Of a DNA stretch of 64,000 bases, positions 49,302-58,327 are shown one piece after another. Location: the NCBI RefSeq assembly GCF_045984285.3, contig NZ_JBJQIK030000010.1, positions 1 to 64,000 of the forward strand, in the 5' to 3' direction. The number at the start of each line of letters is the position of its first letter. Position 1 is the first letter of the stretch. The translations under genes and the position numbers were made by a program. The stretch comes from Rugamonas sp045984285. GTDB lineage: Bacteria; Pseudomonadota; Gammaproteobacteria; Burkholderiales; Burkholderiaceae_D. Under the pieces are notes generated by a model, which was given only the letters and a program-made list of their open reading frames with translations, ran no database searches and was not told where the DNA came from.

Positions 49302-49550
49302 TCAGAAGGCGCGCGCTTCGCGCAGGCGGTGGCAGAGCTCGCGGTGTTCGAGCATTACCGAATCCTCATAGTCAGGCTTCACGGCCAGCGCGATGGCGCC
49401 GTCGCCGCACAGGTAGGCTTTGTATTTTTCGAGGTCGAAGGGCCGGCCGGGCGGCGCGGCCTGCAGCTTCTGCACGTCCTCGTCCGAGAACGTGCCGTAG
49501 AACTCAGCGTCCACGTCGCAGCGCTTCATTGTCACCAGATAATTCAGCAT
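49302..49550 (-). CDS. Small hypothetical protein
   Basis: 82 residues, soluble, mixed charge (LNYLVTMKRCDVDAEF...LCGDGAIALAVKPDYEDSVMLEHRELCHRLREA). No family recognised. GGGAGG lies just ahead of the ATG at 49550, which supports it as a real gene. It stands between the manganese catalase and a hybrid kinase, all on the same strand. Confidence 0.6.
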   Translation of the reverse strand: MLNYLVTMKRCDVDAEFYGTFSDEDVQKLQAAPPGRPFDLEKYKAYLCGDGAIALAVKPDYEDSVMLEHRELCHRLREARAF

Positions 49551-49634
49551 GTCCGCCTCCCGATATTCGTGAAATATCAGTTTGGCGAAAAGTCACAATT
49601 CGAACTGTGAGCTGACGCACACAAACGGCAGCGA

Positions 49635-50825
49635 TTACGCTTGGACCAGCCGCTTGATGCGCGCACACAGCACGTCGATGTCAATCGGTTTCACGATATA
49701 GTCGGAAAAACCGGCATCAAGCGCCAGGCGTATGTCCGTCTCACGCCCCAGGCCGCTCGCCGCGATCGCGGGAATACCGGCAAGCGCGGGATTGGCGCGC
49801 ATGGCGCGCATGAATTCATAGCCATTCATCCGGGGCATGGATATATCCGAGATCACGATGTCCACGGGGCCCGAGGCGAGCATGGCGAGCGCCTCGTCCG
49901 CCCCTGCAGCCCACCTTACTATTGCACCTTCCAGTTCCAGCAAGGTGCGGAACATGTCAGCCGAATCCTCCATATCGTCTACCAGGAGAATGCGGCATCC
50001 GGACAAGGTAGCGCCGCCGATTGCTTCGAGCTTTTCTTTCCCGGCCTCATCGCATTGCACCAAAGGCAGCCAAAGGCTGAATCGGCTGCCCTGCCCGATG
50101 CCCTCCGAGAATGCCTCCACCCGGCCACCGTGCAAGGTGATGATATGCCGCGCCAGCGCGAGCCCTATTCCGAGCCCGCTCTTGCTGCGCACGGCGGTGG
50201 CGCCGCCCTGGCCGAACATGTCAAAGATCGTCGGCAGAAAACGCGGATCAATCCCGGCGCCGGTGTCGCAGACATCGAGCCGGGCCTGGCCGGCTTCCGC
50301 GCTGAGCGTTAGCGCAATCGTACCGCCGGCGGGTGTGAATTTCACCGCATTGCTGAGCAGATTCAGGAGAACCTGCTCGACGCGCTGTGCATCGGCGTTC
50401 ACCATTACAGGAACGGCTGGTTGCACGAACTGCAGGCGCAGCGAATCGACCAGCGGGTCCGCTTTGAGCACATCAAGCAGTTGCGCCGCAATCGTTCCCA
50501 GGTCAACATCGGCGCGCACCAGGGTCAGTTTCCCCGTGCTGAGGCGCGACATGTCCAGCAGGTCCTCAATAATCTTGGCTTGGCACGCCACCGCGCGGGT
50601 GATGACCGATGCCGCGCGCCCGGCCGCCGGGGACTGCCGTACCTCAGGCAGGCGCGATAGCAAGCCGGCATTGATGGCGATCAGGTTCAGCGGGTGGCGA
50701 AGCTCATGCGACATGATGGCGAGGAATTCCTCCCTCATCACGCCCAACGGTTCCGGGTGGCCGCCCAGATCTTCCGCAGCTGCGTCCGATACTGCGTGGC
50801 TTGCGCTGTCGTGCTCGTTAGTCAT
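49635..50825 (-). CDS. Short hybrid sensor histidine kinase
   Basis: 396 residues, no membrane or sensor domain. HisKA His in IMSHELRHPLNLIA (about residue 42), HATPase with NLLSNAVKFTP, DTGAGI and GIGLALARHI, then a receiver (ILLVDDMEDSADM, Asp in IVISDISMP, Lys in YIVKPIDI). This is the C-terminal part of larger CheB/CheR-type hybrid kinases standing alone. The frame runs to 50948, but the ATG at 50825 starts a hydrophilic N-terminus; neither start has a strong ribosome site. Divergent from the acyl-CoA operon, it could regulate it (inference). Confidence 0.82.
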   Translation of the reverse strand: MTNEHDSASHAVSDAAAEDLGGHPEPLGVMREEFLAIMSHELRHPLNLIAINAGLLSRLPEVRQSPAAGRAASVITRAVACQAKIIEDLLDMSRLSTGKLTLVRADVDLGTIAAQLLDVLKADPLVDSLRLQFVQPAVPVMVNADAQRVEQVLLNLLSNAVKFTPAGGTIALTLSAEAGQARLDVCDTGAGIDPRFLPTIFDMFGQGGATAVRSKSGLGIGLALARHIITLHGGRVEAFSEGIGQGSRFSLWLPLVQCDEAGKEKLEAIGGATLSGCRILLVDDMEDSADMFRTLLELEGAIVRWAAGADEALAMLASGPVDIVISDISMPRMNGYEFMRAMRANPALAGIPAIAASGLGRETDIRLALDAGFSDYIVKPIDIDVLCARIKRLVQA

Positions 50826-50993
50826 GTCCGAAGCCCACAAGATCATCAAAGACAGTGTAGCTGTTTGCGGCGCGACCTCAATATTGTTTGGTGCGGCCAT
50901 TCCACACAGCCATTGACAGGCGAATACCGCTGCAGCCACACTGAGCACCCGGCGCGTCAGATTCGCCCTTGGGCCAAGTTAAAAAGGACAACT

Positions 50994-52148
50994 ATGATTC
51001 GGGACGAAGAAACCCTCACTCTGCTGCTGGACAGCATCCGCCGCTTTGTGCGCGAAGTGCTGGTGCCGCAGGAGGAGGTGGTGGCCGAGACCGACCAGAT
51101 TCCACCCGCCGTGGTGGCGCAGATGCGGGAGCTGGGCCTGTTCGGCTTATCCATTCCGGAAGCGTATGGCGGCCTGGCGCTGACCATGGAGGAGGAAGTG
51201 CGGGTGGCGTTCGAGATCGCGCGCACCTCGCCGGCCTTCCGCTCGCTGATCGGCACCAATAACGGCATCGGTTCGCAAGGCATCGTTATCGACGGCACGG
51301 AGGAACAGAAACAGCGCTGGCTGCCGCGACTGGCGTCAGGCGAGATCATCGGATCCTTCGCGCTGACCGAGCCCGAATCCGGCTCGGACGCCGCCTCGCT
51401 GCGCACCACGGCCATGCGCGACGGCGGCCACTACCTCCTGAACGGTACCAAGCGCTTCATCACCAACGCCCCGGAGGCCAGCATCTTCACCGTGATGGCG
51501 CGCACCGATATGCAGGGCAAAGGCGCGGGTGCGATTTCCGCCTTCATCGTGGAGCGCGATGCGCCCGGCCTTTCGCTGGGCAAGATCGACAGGAAGATGG
51601 GCCAGCGCGGCGCACATACCTGCGACGTGATCTTCGAGAACTGCCGCGTGCCGGCCGAAAACCTGATCGGCGGCGTGGAAGGCGTGGGCTTCAAGACCGC
51701 CATGAAAGTGCTGGACAAAGGCCGCCTGCACATCGCGGCGGTGTGCGTGGGCGTGGCTGAACGCATGCTGGAAGACGCCTTGCGTTATGCAATGGACCGC
51801 CAGCAGTTCAGCCAGTCCATTGTCGACTTCCAGCTGATCCAGGCCATGCTGGCCGACAGCAAGACCGAAATCTATGCCGCGAAATGCATGGTGCTGGACG
51901 CCGCACGGCGCCGCGACAACGGCGAGGACGTGAGCACCGAAGCATCCTGCTGCAAACTGTTCGCCTCCGAAATGTGCGGCCGCGTGGCCGACCGCTCGGT
52001 GCAGATCCATGGCGGCGCGGGCTATGTGGCCGACTACCCCGCCGAACGCTTCTACCGCGACGTGCGCCTGTTCCGCATTTACGAAGGCACCAGCCAGATC
52101 CAGCAGCTGGTCATCGCGCGCAATATGATACGGGCGGCGCAGCAGTGA
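50994..52148 (+). CDS. Acyl-CoA dehydrogenase
   Basis: 384 residues, family length. FAD/substrate signatures FALTEPESGSDAASLRT and QIHGGAGYVADYPAERFYRDVRLFRIYEGTSQIQQLVIARNM; the catalytic Glu lies in YEGTS. It introduces the first double bond into an acyl-CoA. AAGGA precedes the ATG at 50994. First gene of a seven-gene operon; its stop overlaps the ligase start. The short- or branched-chain substrate cannot be fixed from sequence. Confidence 0.93.
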   Translation: MIRDEETLTLLLDSIRRFVREVLVPQEEVVAETDQIPPAVVAQMRELGLFGLSIPEAYGGLALTMEEEVRVAFEIARTSPAFRSLIGTNNGIGSQGIVIDGTEEQKQRWLPRLASGEIIGSFALTEPESGSDAASLRTTAMRDGGHYLLNGTKRFITNAPEASIFTVMARTDMQGKGAGAISAFIVERDAPGLSLGKIDRKMGQRGAHTCDVIFENCRVPAENLIGGVEGVGFKTAMKVLDKGRLHIAAVCVGVAERMLEDALRYAMDRQQFSQSIVDFQLIQAMLADSKTEIYAAKCMVLDAARRRDNGEDVSTEASCCKLFASEMCGRVADRSVQIHGGAGYVADYPAERFYRDVRLFRIYEGTSQIQQLVIARNMIRAAQQ

Positions 52149-53704
52149 TGGACGTGGCAGTCCTGCTGGGCGCCCTGCCCGCGCGCATCAGCGACATTCC
52201 GCGCCGCTGGGCGGATGCGGCGCCGCACGCACCGGCACTGTGCGAAGCAGGCCGCAGCTGGTCTTATGGCGAGCTGTGGACGGCGGTGCAGGCTGCTGCG
52301 GAGCGCCTGCGCGTGCTCGGCCTGCGGCCGGGCGACCGCCTGATGGTGGTCGGCGAAAACTGCGTGCTGCAGGCAGGCCTGATCTTTGCGGCCGCGCTGT
52401 GCGATGCCTGGATTGTGAACGTCAACGCACGGCTGTCGGCGCGCGAGATCGACCAGATCAGCAGCCATTCGGGCGCGCGCTTTACCGTCTACACCTGCGG
52501 CGTGTCGCCGGAGGCCTTCGGCCACGGCGGGCGGCATGCGGCAAAGCTGGAGGAATCGCCGTTCGGCGCCAGCTGGATGGTGGGCCCGCTGAACGAGGAC
52601 TGCGCACCGGAACCGGTGCACGTGGACAGCGCGCAACAGCCCGCCGCCCTGATCTACACCACCGGCACCACCGGCCAGCCCAAGGGCGTGATGCTCTCGC
52701 ACCGCAACCTGCTGTTCATTGCCGCCGTGTCGAGCCGCCTGCGCGGCCTTACGCCGGACGACCGCGCCTACGGCGTGCTGCCGATCTCGCATGTCTACGG
52801 ACTGGCCTCCGTGATGCTGGGCACCCTGTATGCGGGCGCCGCGCTGCACCTCGTGCCGCGCTTCTCGGCCGAAGCGCTGCTTGCCGCGCTGCGCCATGAC
52901 GGGCTGACGATCATGCAGGGCGTGCCGGCCATGTATGCGCGCCTTCTGGAACTGCTGGGCGGCCCGTCGCAGCCGCTGGCGACCCGGCTGCGTTTTATCT
53001 ATGCGGGCGGCTCGCCGCTGTCACCCACGCTGAAGGCGGACGTGGAAAAGCTAATTGGCCTGCCGCTGCACAATGGCTACGGCATGACTGAAAGCTCGCC
53101 CACCATCAGCCAGACCCCGCTCGATGCGCCGCGCAGCGATACCTCGGTAGGCTTCGCGATTCCCGGCGTGGAAACCCGCATCGTGGACGAGGCGGGAGAC
53201 GATGCCGCCACCGGCCAGCCGGGAGAACTGTGGGTGCGCGGACCGAACGTCATGCTGGGCTATTACCGCGAACCGGCACTGACGGCAGCGGCCATGCGGC
53301 CTGGCGGCTGGCTGAATACCGGCGATATGGCGCGGCAGGATGCGGACGGCGCCCTGTTCATCGTGGGCCGCACCAAGGAACTGATTATCCGTTCCGGCTT
53401 CAATGTCTATCCGCTGGAGGTGGAAACCGTGCTGAATGCGCACCCCGCCGTGACCCAGTCCGCCGTGATCGGCCGGCCGGCGGAGGACGGCAATGAAGAC
53501 GTGATCGCCTTCGTGGAACTTGACCCGCGCCACACAGTGCGCGACGATGAGCTCCGTGCCTGGCTGGCGCGCTCGCTGTCGGCCTATAAATGCCCCAGCG
53601 AGATCGTGGTGCTGCCTGCCCTGCCCGCCGCGGCTACCGGAAAGATTTTGAAAGGCCAGCTGCGGCAGCTGGCGCAGACGATGCGGCGTTCGTCCCATAA
53701 TTAG
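52148..53704 (+). CDS. AMP-dependent acyl-CoA ligase
   Basis: 518 residues. ATP motif YTTGTTGQPKGVMLSH (about residue 165), GYGMTES, GELWVRGPNVMLGYYREP, hinge DGALFIVGRTKELIIRSGFNVYPLEVE and catalytic Lys in ATGKILKGQL. It activates a carboxylic acid to its CoA thioester for the neighbouring dehydrogenase. The start overlaps the preceding stop (TGATG). Fifteen bases separate it from the ABC binding protein, linking uptake to activation. Confidence 0.92.
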   Translation: MDVAVLLGALPARISDIPRRWADAAPHAPALCEAGRSWSYGELWTAVQAAAERLRVLGLRPGDRLMVVGENCVLQAGLIFAAALCDAWIVNVNARLSAREIDQISSHSGARFTVYTCGVSPEAFGHGGRHAAKLEESPFGASWMVGPLNEDCAPEPVHVDSAQQPAALIYTTGTTGQPKGVMLSHRNLLFIAAVSSRLRGLTPDDRAYGVLPISHVYGLASVMLGTLYAGAALHLVPRFSAEALLAALRHDGLTIMQGVPAMYARLLELLGGPSQPLATRLRFIYAGGSPLSPTLKADVEKLIGLPLHNGYGMTESSPTISQTPLDAPRSDTSVGFAIPGVETRIVDEAGDDAATGQPGELWVRGPNVMLGYYREPALTAAAMRPGGWLNTGDMARQDADGALFIVGRTKELIIRSGFNVYPLEVETVLNAHPAVTQSAVIGRPAEDGNEDVIAFVELDPRHTVRDDELRAWLARSLSAYKCPSEIVVLPALPAAATGKILKGQLRQLAQTMRRSSHN

Positions 53705-53719
53705 CAAGGAGACAAAGCA

Positions 53720-54883
53720 ATGAAGAGCACTTTCCAGAAGCTTGCGCTGGCGGCAGCGCTGGCCGCCGGTCTTGCCGGTGCAACCCATGCGGAAGAATTC
53801 CTTGTGGGCGCAGAACTGCCGCTCACCGGCTCGCTGGCGCGCGTGGGCGCCGGCATGCAGGAAGGGATCATGGTAGCGGCGGAAGTCTTCAACCGCAACA
53901 GCAAGCACAAGATCAGGATCGCAACCGTGGATGACGAGTCGGCGCCCGCCAAGGCCATTGCCGCCGTCGAAAAGCTGGCCAGCCAGGGCGTGGTCGCGAT
54001 CACGGGCGGCTACGGCTCGAACAATATCGCGCCCGCTTCCGATGCGGCGAACAAGCTGGGCCTCGTTTACATCACGTCCGGCGGCGTGGACGACAGCCTC
54101 GTTTCCAGCGGCCGCAAGCACTTCTTCCGCATCAATAACACGGCGGGCTACGAGAAGGCGGTGCTGGGCGTGTTCGGCGACATGGCCGTGAAAAAAGTCT
54201 CCATCGTCTATTCGACCAAGGACGCAACCTCCGACCTCGCGAAGTCGGTACAGAAGGCGCTTGCTGCGAAAGGCGTGGCGGCGGCTGAGCACTCCTTCGA
54301 TCCGGCCATCACCGACTTTAAACCCATCATCAACAAGATCCGCCTGCAGGACAAGCCGGACGTGATCTTCATGGTCGGCTACGAGAACGACTATGTCGGC
54401 ATCCTGCGCGCCGCGCGCGTGCTGAAGCCTCAGGTCAAGGCCATGGTCGGCGTGTGGTCGCTGGCCACACCGAAGATGGCGAACGAATTCCCCGATCTGA
54501 TGCCGAATGTGTACGGCACCGCGCTGCTGCCCTTCCCTGCCAACTTCACCACCGAAGACGGCAAAAATTTCGCCGACACCTACAAGAAGATGTACAACAA
54601 GGAGCCGGACTATCTCGGCCAGTTCGGCTACGTGCAGTCCATGCTGCTGTTCGAGGCGATTGCGCGCGCGGCGGACAATGGCACCATCAAGAAAGGCGGC
54701 ATTGCCGAAGAAATGCGCAAGACCGATCGCGAAACGCTGATCGGCCGCGTGCAGTTCGGCGGCAATGGCGACAACCTGAACTTCAGCCACCGCATGGGCC
54801 AGCACCAGGGAAAGAACATCGTCATCGTCTGGCCGAAGGAAAACGCCACCGGCAAAATGGCCTATCCTGCCGTGCCCTGGTAA
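53720..54883 (+). CDS. LivK-type ABC transporter substrate-binding protein
   Basis: 387 residues. Signal peptide ending THAEE (about residue 23-25), then a type I periplasmic binding fold: FLVGAELPLTGSLARVGAGMQEGIMVA, VDDESAPAKAIAAVEKLASQGVVAITGGYGS, DVIFMVGYENDYVGILRAAR. In this subfamily ligands include branched-chain and aromatic acids, amides and ureas. With the CoA ligase and dehydrogenase next door, an organic acid ligand is more likely than a free amino acid (inference). Confidence 0.92.
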   Translation: MKSTFQKLALAAALAAGLAGATHAEEFLVGAELPLTGSLARVGAGMQEGIMVAAEVFNRNSKHKIRIATVDDESAPAKAIAAVEKLASQGVVAITGGYGSNNIAPASDAANKLGLVYITSGGVDDSLVSSGRKHFFRINNTAGYEKAVLGVFGDMAVKKVSIVYSTKDATSDLAKSVQKALAAKGVAAAEHSFDPAITDFKPIINKIRLQDKPDVIFMVGYENDYVGILRAARVLKPQVKAMVGVWSLATPKMANEFPDLMPNVYGTALLPFPANFTTEDGKNFADTYKKMYNKEPDYLGQFGYVQSMLLFEAIARAADNGTIKKGGIAEEMRKTDRETLIGRVQFGGNGDNLNFSHRMGQHQGKNIVIVWPKENATGKMAYPAVPW

Positions 54884-54898
54884 GGCGAGGTTCCATTC

Positions 54899-55771
54899 AT
54901 GACGGAACTGATCGCGCAGGCCCTGTACTCGGGCCTGTTGCAAGGCGGCTCGTATGCCCTCATCGCGCTGGGACTGGCGCTCGTTTTCGGCACCATGCGC
55001 ATCATTAACCTCGCGCACGGGGAGCTGGTGCTGCTGTCGGCCTATATCGCCTATACGGTGGAATCGAAGCTGGGGCTCGGCCCGGTGGCGGCGATTCCGA
55101 TTGCGCTGGTGGTCGTGTGCGCTGCTTCCTCCGCCGTCTATTTCACTGTCAGCCGCATCAAGGCTGACCGCGAGATCAATTCGCTGATCCTCACCTTCGG
55201 CATCGGCGTGATCGTTACCAACCTGGTCCTGCTGGTGTGGTCGGCGGACGTGCGCTCCACCACTTCCAGCTGGCTGCAGGAAGCCTTCGTGGTGGGACCA
55301 CTGTACAGCATGCGCAGCGAGCTGCTGTTCTTCGGCGTGAGCGTGCTGCTGATGGGCGGGCTGTGGTGGTGGCTGTCGCGCAGCTGGTATGGCCGTGCCG
55401 TGCGCGCCGTCTCCAGCAACCGCGACGCGGCCAAGCTGATGGGCATCGATCCCGGCCGCACGGAGCTGGTGTCCTTCATCGTGGCAGGCATCCTCGCGGC
55501 CTTCGCCGGGGTTGCCCTGTTCAGCTACGGCGTGATCCAGCCCGCCTACGGCGCGGCGCTGACGGTGAAAGCCTTCATCATCACCGTGCTGGCCGGCGTG
55601 GGCTCGATTCCGGGCGTGCTGCTCGGCGCCGTGCTGCTTGGCGTGGCCGAGGCACTGACGGTCACGCTGGCCAGCTCCGCGCTGCAGGAGCTGGCAGGCA
55701 TGGCGCTGTTCCTGCTCGTGCTGTTCGTTCTGCCGAACGGCCTGCTTGGCGCGGCGCGGAGGCGCGGATGA
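54899..55771 (+). CDS. livH: LivH-type ABC transporter permease
   Basis: 290 residues, about eight membrane segments. LQGGSYALIALGLALVFGTMRIINLAHGELVLL at the N-terminus, RAVSSNRDAAKLMGIDPGRTELVSF coupling loop, and AFIITVLAGVGSIPGVLLGAVLLG are LivH marks. Its stop overlaps the livM start. Confidence 0.94.
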   Translation: MTELIAQALYSGLLQGGSYALIALGLALVFGTMRIINLAHGELVLLSAYIAYTVESKLGLGPVAAIPIALVVVCAASSAVYFTVSRIKADREINSLILTFGIGVIVTNLVLLVWSADVRSTTSSWLQEAFVVGPLYSMRSELLFFGVSVLLMGGLWWWLSRSWYGRAVRAVSSNRDAAKLMGIDPGRTELVSFIVAGILAAFAGVALFSYGVIQPAYGAALTVKAFIITVLAGVGSIPGVLLGAVLLGVAEALTVTLASSALQELAGMALFLLVLFVLPNGLLGAARRRG

Positions 55772-56697
55772 GGGCTTCCATCGCTGCGCTGCTCGCAGCC
55801 TACATCGTGGTGCCGCTGCTGCTGGGTGCCAACAACTATGTCATGAGCCTGATCGTTGCGGCGCTGGTCATCGGCGGCATTGCGCTGGCCTGGGCCCTGC
55901 TCGGCAACCTGGGCGGCATGGTGAGCTTCGGCCATTCGGCCTTCGTCGGCGTTGGCGCCTATACCTCGGCCCTGCTCACGCTCAAGGCTGGCATGCCGGT
56001 GCTGGCAGGTCTCGTCTTCGGCGGCCTTGGCGCCGCTGCGGCGGCACTGGTGATGATGCCGGTGCTGCGCCTGCGCGGCCCCTATTTTGCGCTGGCCATT
56101 CTCGCCTACGCGCATATCTTTAAGATCATCGCGACGGAATGGAGTTCGCTCACGGGCGGTGCGGGCGGGCTGGCCAATGTGCCGGTCTTTCCGGTGCTGT
56201 TCGGCTACGATTTCGGCAGCAAGACGGGCGCCTACTTCATCGGCATCACGCTGGTAACGCTGTTCGCCTTCGCCTACCACCGCATCCGCCGCAGCCATTA
56301 CGGCATCGCTCTGCGCGCCATGCACGACAGCGAAGACGCCACCCGCGTGCTGGGCGTGAACAGCACCCTGCTGAAAGCCGCGATGTTGCTGGTATCGGCC
56401 TTCATGGCCGGCGTGATGGGCGCCTTCAATGTCCACTACATCAACTTCCTCGAACCGGATTACGCCTTTGCGGGGCTATGGGTCACGCTGCCCATCGTGG
56501 CGGCCATCTTCGGCGGCTACCGCACCATTGCCGGGCCACTGGCCGGCGCACTCGTGGTCTACCTGGTGGACCAACTGGTGTTCAAATCGCTGATCCCCAC
56601 CGGCCACCAGCTGGTGCTCGGCGCGCTGCTGGTGGCGATGGTCATTTTCAGCCCGCACGGCCTGATGCCGCTGCTGCGGAGGAAAAAGCATGCTTGA
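55768..56697 (+). CDS. livM: LivM-type ABC transporter permease
   Basis: 309 residues, about nine membrane segments. GNLGGMVSFGHSAFVGVGAYTSALL, LRLRGPYFALAILAYAHIFKI and the coupling loop ALRAMHDSEDATRVLGVN are LivM marks. The open frame extends upstream to 55237 in a shadow of livH; the ATG at 55768, coupled by ATGA, is used. Confidence 0.94.
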   Translation: MRASIAALLAAYIVVPLLLGANNYVMSLIVAALVIGGIALAWALLGNLGGMVSFGHSAFVGVGAYTSALLTLKAGMPVLAGLVFGGLGAAAAALVMMPVLRLRGPYFALAILAYAHIFKIIATEWSSLTGGAGGLANVPVFPVLFGYDFGSKTGAYFIGITLVTLFAFAYHRIRRSHYGIALRAMHDSEDATRVLGVNSTLLKAAMLLVSAFMAGVMGAFNVHYINFLEPDYAFAGLWVTLPIVAAIFGGYRTIAGPLAGALVVYLVDQLVFKSLIPTGHQLVLGALLVAMVIFSPHGLMPLLRRKKHA

Positions 56698-57403
56698 ACT
56701 GGAAAACCTCACCGTACGCTTCGGCGGGCTGACGGCCGTTAACGCGGTATCGCTCAAGGTGGGCAGCGAAGATGTAATGGGCCTTGTCGGCCCCAACGGC
56801 GCGGGCAAGACCACACTGTTCAACGCCATCTCCGGGCTGGCGCGGCCCACAGCGGGCGCCATCCGCTTCGGCGGCAGCAGCATCCTCCGCCTGCCGATCC
56901 ATCAGCGTGCACGGCTCGGCATCGGCCGCACCTTCCAGATTCCCCAGCCCCTGCATGAGCTGACGGTGCGCGAAAACCTGATCGTAGCGCAACGCTTCGG
57001 CACCGGCAGTGTGGACCAGCGCCGCATCGACGAGGTGCTGGATTTCACCAGCCTGGCCGACAAGGCCGAACGCAATGCGGCGAACGAACTGGCGCTGACC
57101 GAGCTGAAAGCACTGGAAGTGGCAAAGGCGCTGGCTACCAATCCTTCGCTGCTGCTGCTCGACGAAGTGCTGGCCGGCCTGGAAACAAAAGGCAAACGGC
57201 GCTTCATAGGCATGCTGAAGGAGCTGCACGCCCGCTTTCGCGTCGGCATCCTGATCATCGAGCACGATATCGAAACCATCAGCAGCCTTTGCCAGCGCGT
57301 GGCCGTGCTGAATTTCGGCCAGCTGATTGCGGACGGCACGCCGGATGCCGTGTTCCGCGATCCCGAAGTGGTGCGCAGCTACACGGGGGCCAGCCATGCT
57401 TGA
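56690..57403 (+). CDS. livG: LivG-type ABC transporter ATP-binding protein
   Basis: 237 residues: Walker A GPNGAGKTT, IGRTFQIPQPLHELTVRENL, the signature region ANELALTELKALEVAKALA, Walker B LLLLDEVLAGLE. The signature motif reads LALTELK instead of LSYGQQR/LSGG, and Glu of Walker B is present, so ATPase activity may be asymmetric with LivF. Overlaps livM by eight bases. Confidence 0.92.
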   Translation: MLELENLTVRFGGLTAVNAVSLKVGSEDVMGLVGPNGAGKTTLFNAISGLARPTAGAIRFGGSSILRLPIHQRARLGIGRTFQIPQPLHELTVRENLIVAQRFGTGSVDQRRIDEVLDFTSLADKAERNAANELALTELKALEVAKALATNPSLLLLDEVLAGLETKGKRRFIGMLKELHARFRVGILIIEHDIETISSLCQRVAVLNFGQLIADGTPDAVFRDPEVVRSYTGASHA

Positions 57404-58097
57404 AGTGCGCAATCTCCGCGCGGGCTACGGCGCCATCAATGTGCTGTGGGACGTGTCGCTGCAGATGGCGGAAGGCGGCCTTACCACCATCATCGGCCCG
57501 AACGGCGCGGGCAAAACCACGCTGCTGCGCGCCATCATGGGCCTGGTACCGGTGATGCAGGGCGAGATTCTGCTTGGCGGACGGCGCATCGACGGCACGC
57601 CCGCCTGGCATATGGCCGATGCCAGCGTGGCCATGATTCCCGAAGGCCGCATGGTGTTCCGCGACATGAGCGTGGAAGAGAATCTCATCATGGGCGCCTT
57701 CCCCAAAGCGCAGCGCGCGCATGTGAAGCAGCGGCTGGAAGCCTCATACGACATGTTCCCCCGCCTGCGCGAGCGCCGATCGCAGCTGGCTGGTTCACTG
57801 TCCGGCGGCGAGGCGCAGATGCTGGCCATGGCGCGCGGGCTGATGTCCGATCCACGCGTGCTGATCGTCGACGAGCCCTCGCTCGGCCTGGCGCCGCTGG
57901 TGGTCAACGAGCTGTTCGAAATCCTCTCGCGCCTGAAGCAGGAGGGCCGTACCATCGTGTTGGTGGAGCAGAACACCGAGCGCGCGGTCGCCATCGCGGA
58001 CCATGTCTACCTGATGCAGGGCGGCAAAGTGCTGCTGTCGCAAGCTGCATCAGACATCAAGCTGGATCAATTACACGACCTGTACTTCGCCCGATAG
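57396..58097 (+). CDS. livF: LivF-type ABC transporter ATP-binding protein
   Basis: 233 residues: LRAGYGAINVLWDVSLQ, Walker A GPNGAGKTT, IPEGRMVFRDMSVEENLIMG, signature LSGGEAQMLAMARGLM, Walker B LIVDEPSLGLAPL, switch VLVEQNT. Standard LivF. Last gene of the operon; the ATG lies eight bases inside livG. A weak terminator follows. Confidence 0.94.
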   Translation: MLEVRNLRAGYGAINVLWDVSLQMAEGGLTTIIGPNGAGKTTLLRAIMGLVPVMQGEILLGGRRIDGTPAWHMADASVAMIPEGRMVFRDMSVEENLIMGAFPKAQRAHVKQRLEASYDMFPRLRERRSQLAGSLSGGEAQMLAMARGLMSDPRVLIVDEPSLGLAPLVVNELFEILSRLKQEGRTIVLVEQNTERAVAIADHVYLMQGGKVLLSQAASDIKLDQLHDLYFAR

Positions 58098-58117
58098 GTG
58101 TTGGGACGTTCCTACAT

Positions 58118-58145
58118 GTACCCTTGTAAGGGGGGGTGTTTTTTT
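58118..58145 (+). terminator. Possible terminator after the liv-type operon
   Basis: A short CCCT-TGTA-AGGG stem-loop with a G-run (58130-58136) and seven T's (58139-58145), 20 bases after the livF stop. The stem is short, so moderate support. The rest of the gap to 58327 holds no gene. Confidence 0.45.
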
Positions 58146-58327
58146 GTGGCTCTAAAATCTTTCCTCAGGTGCACGAGCGAATCCCATGTCGCAAGCTGAC
58201 GCGGCAGGACAACGCTTCAATCGTGCGTGAGACCATCGTGATGAACCATTTGTTATGCTGGCAGAAGAGAGGAAAACTTAATACATGTGCTCGCTGGTCC
58301 CATCCATATGCTGAAAGGAGCTTGCCG

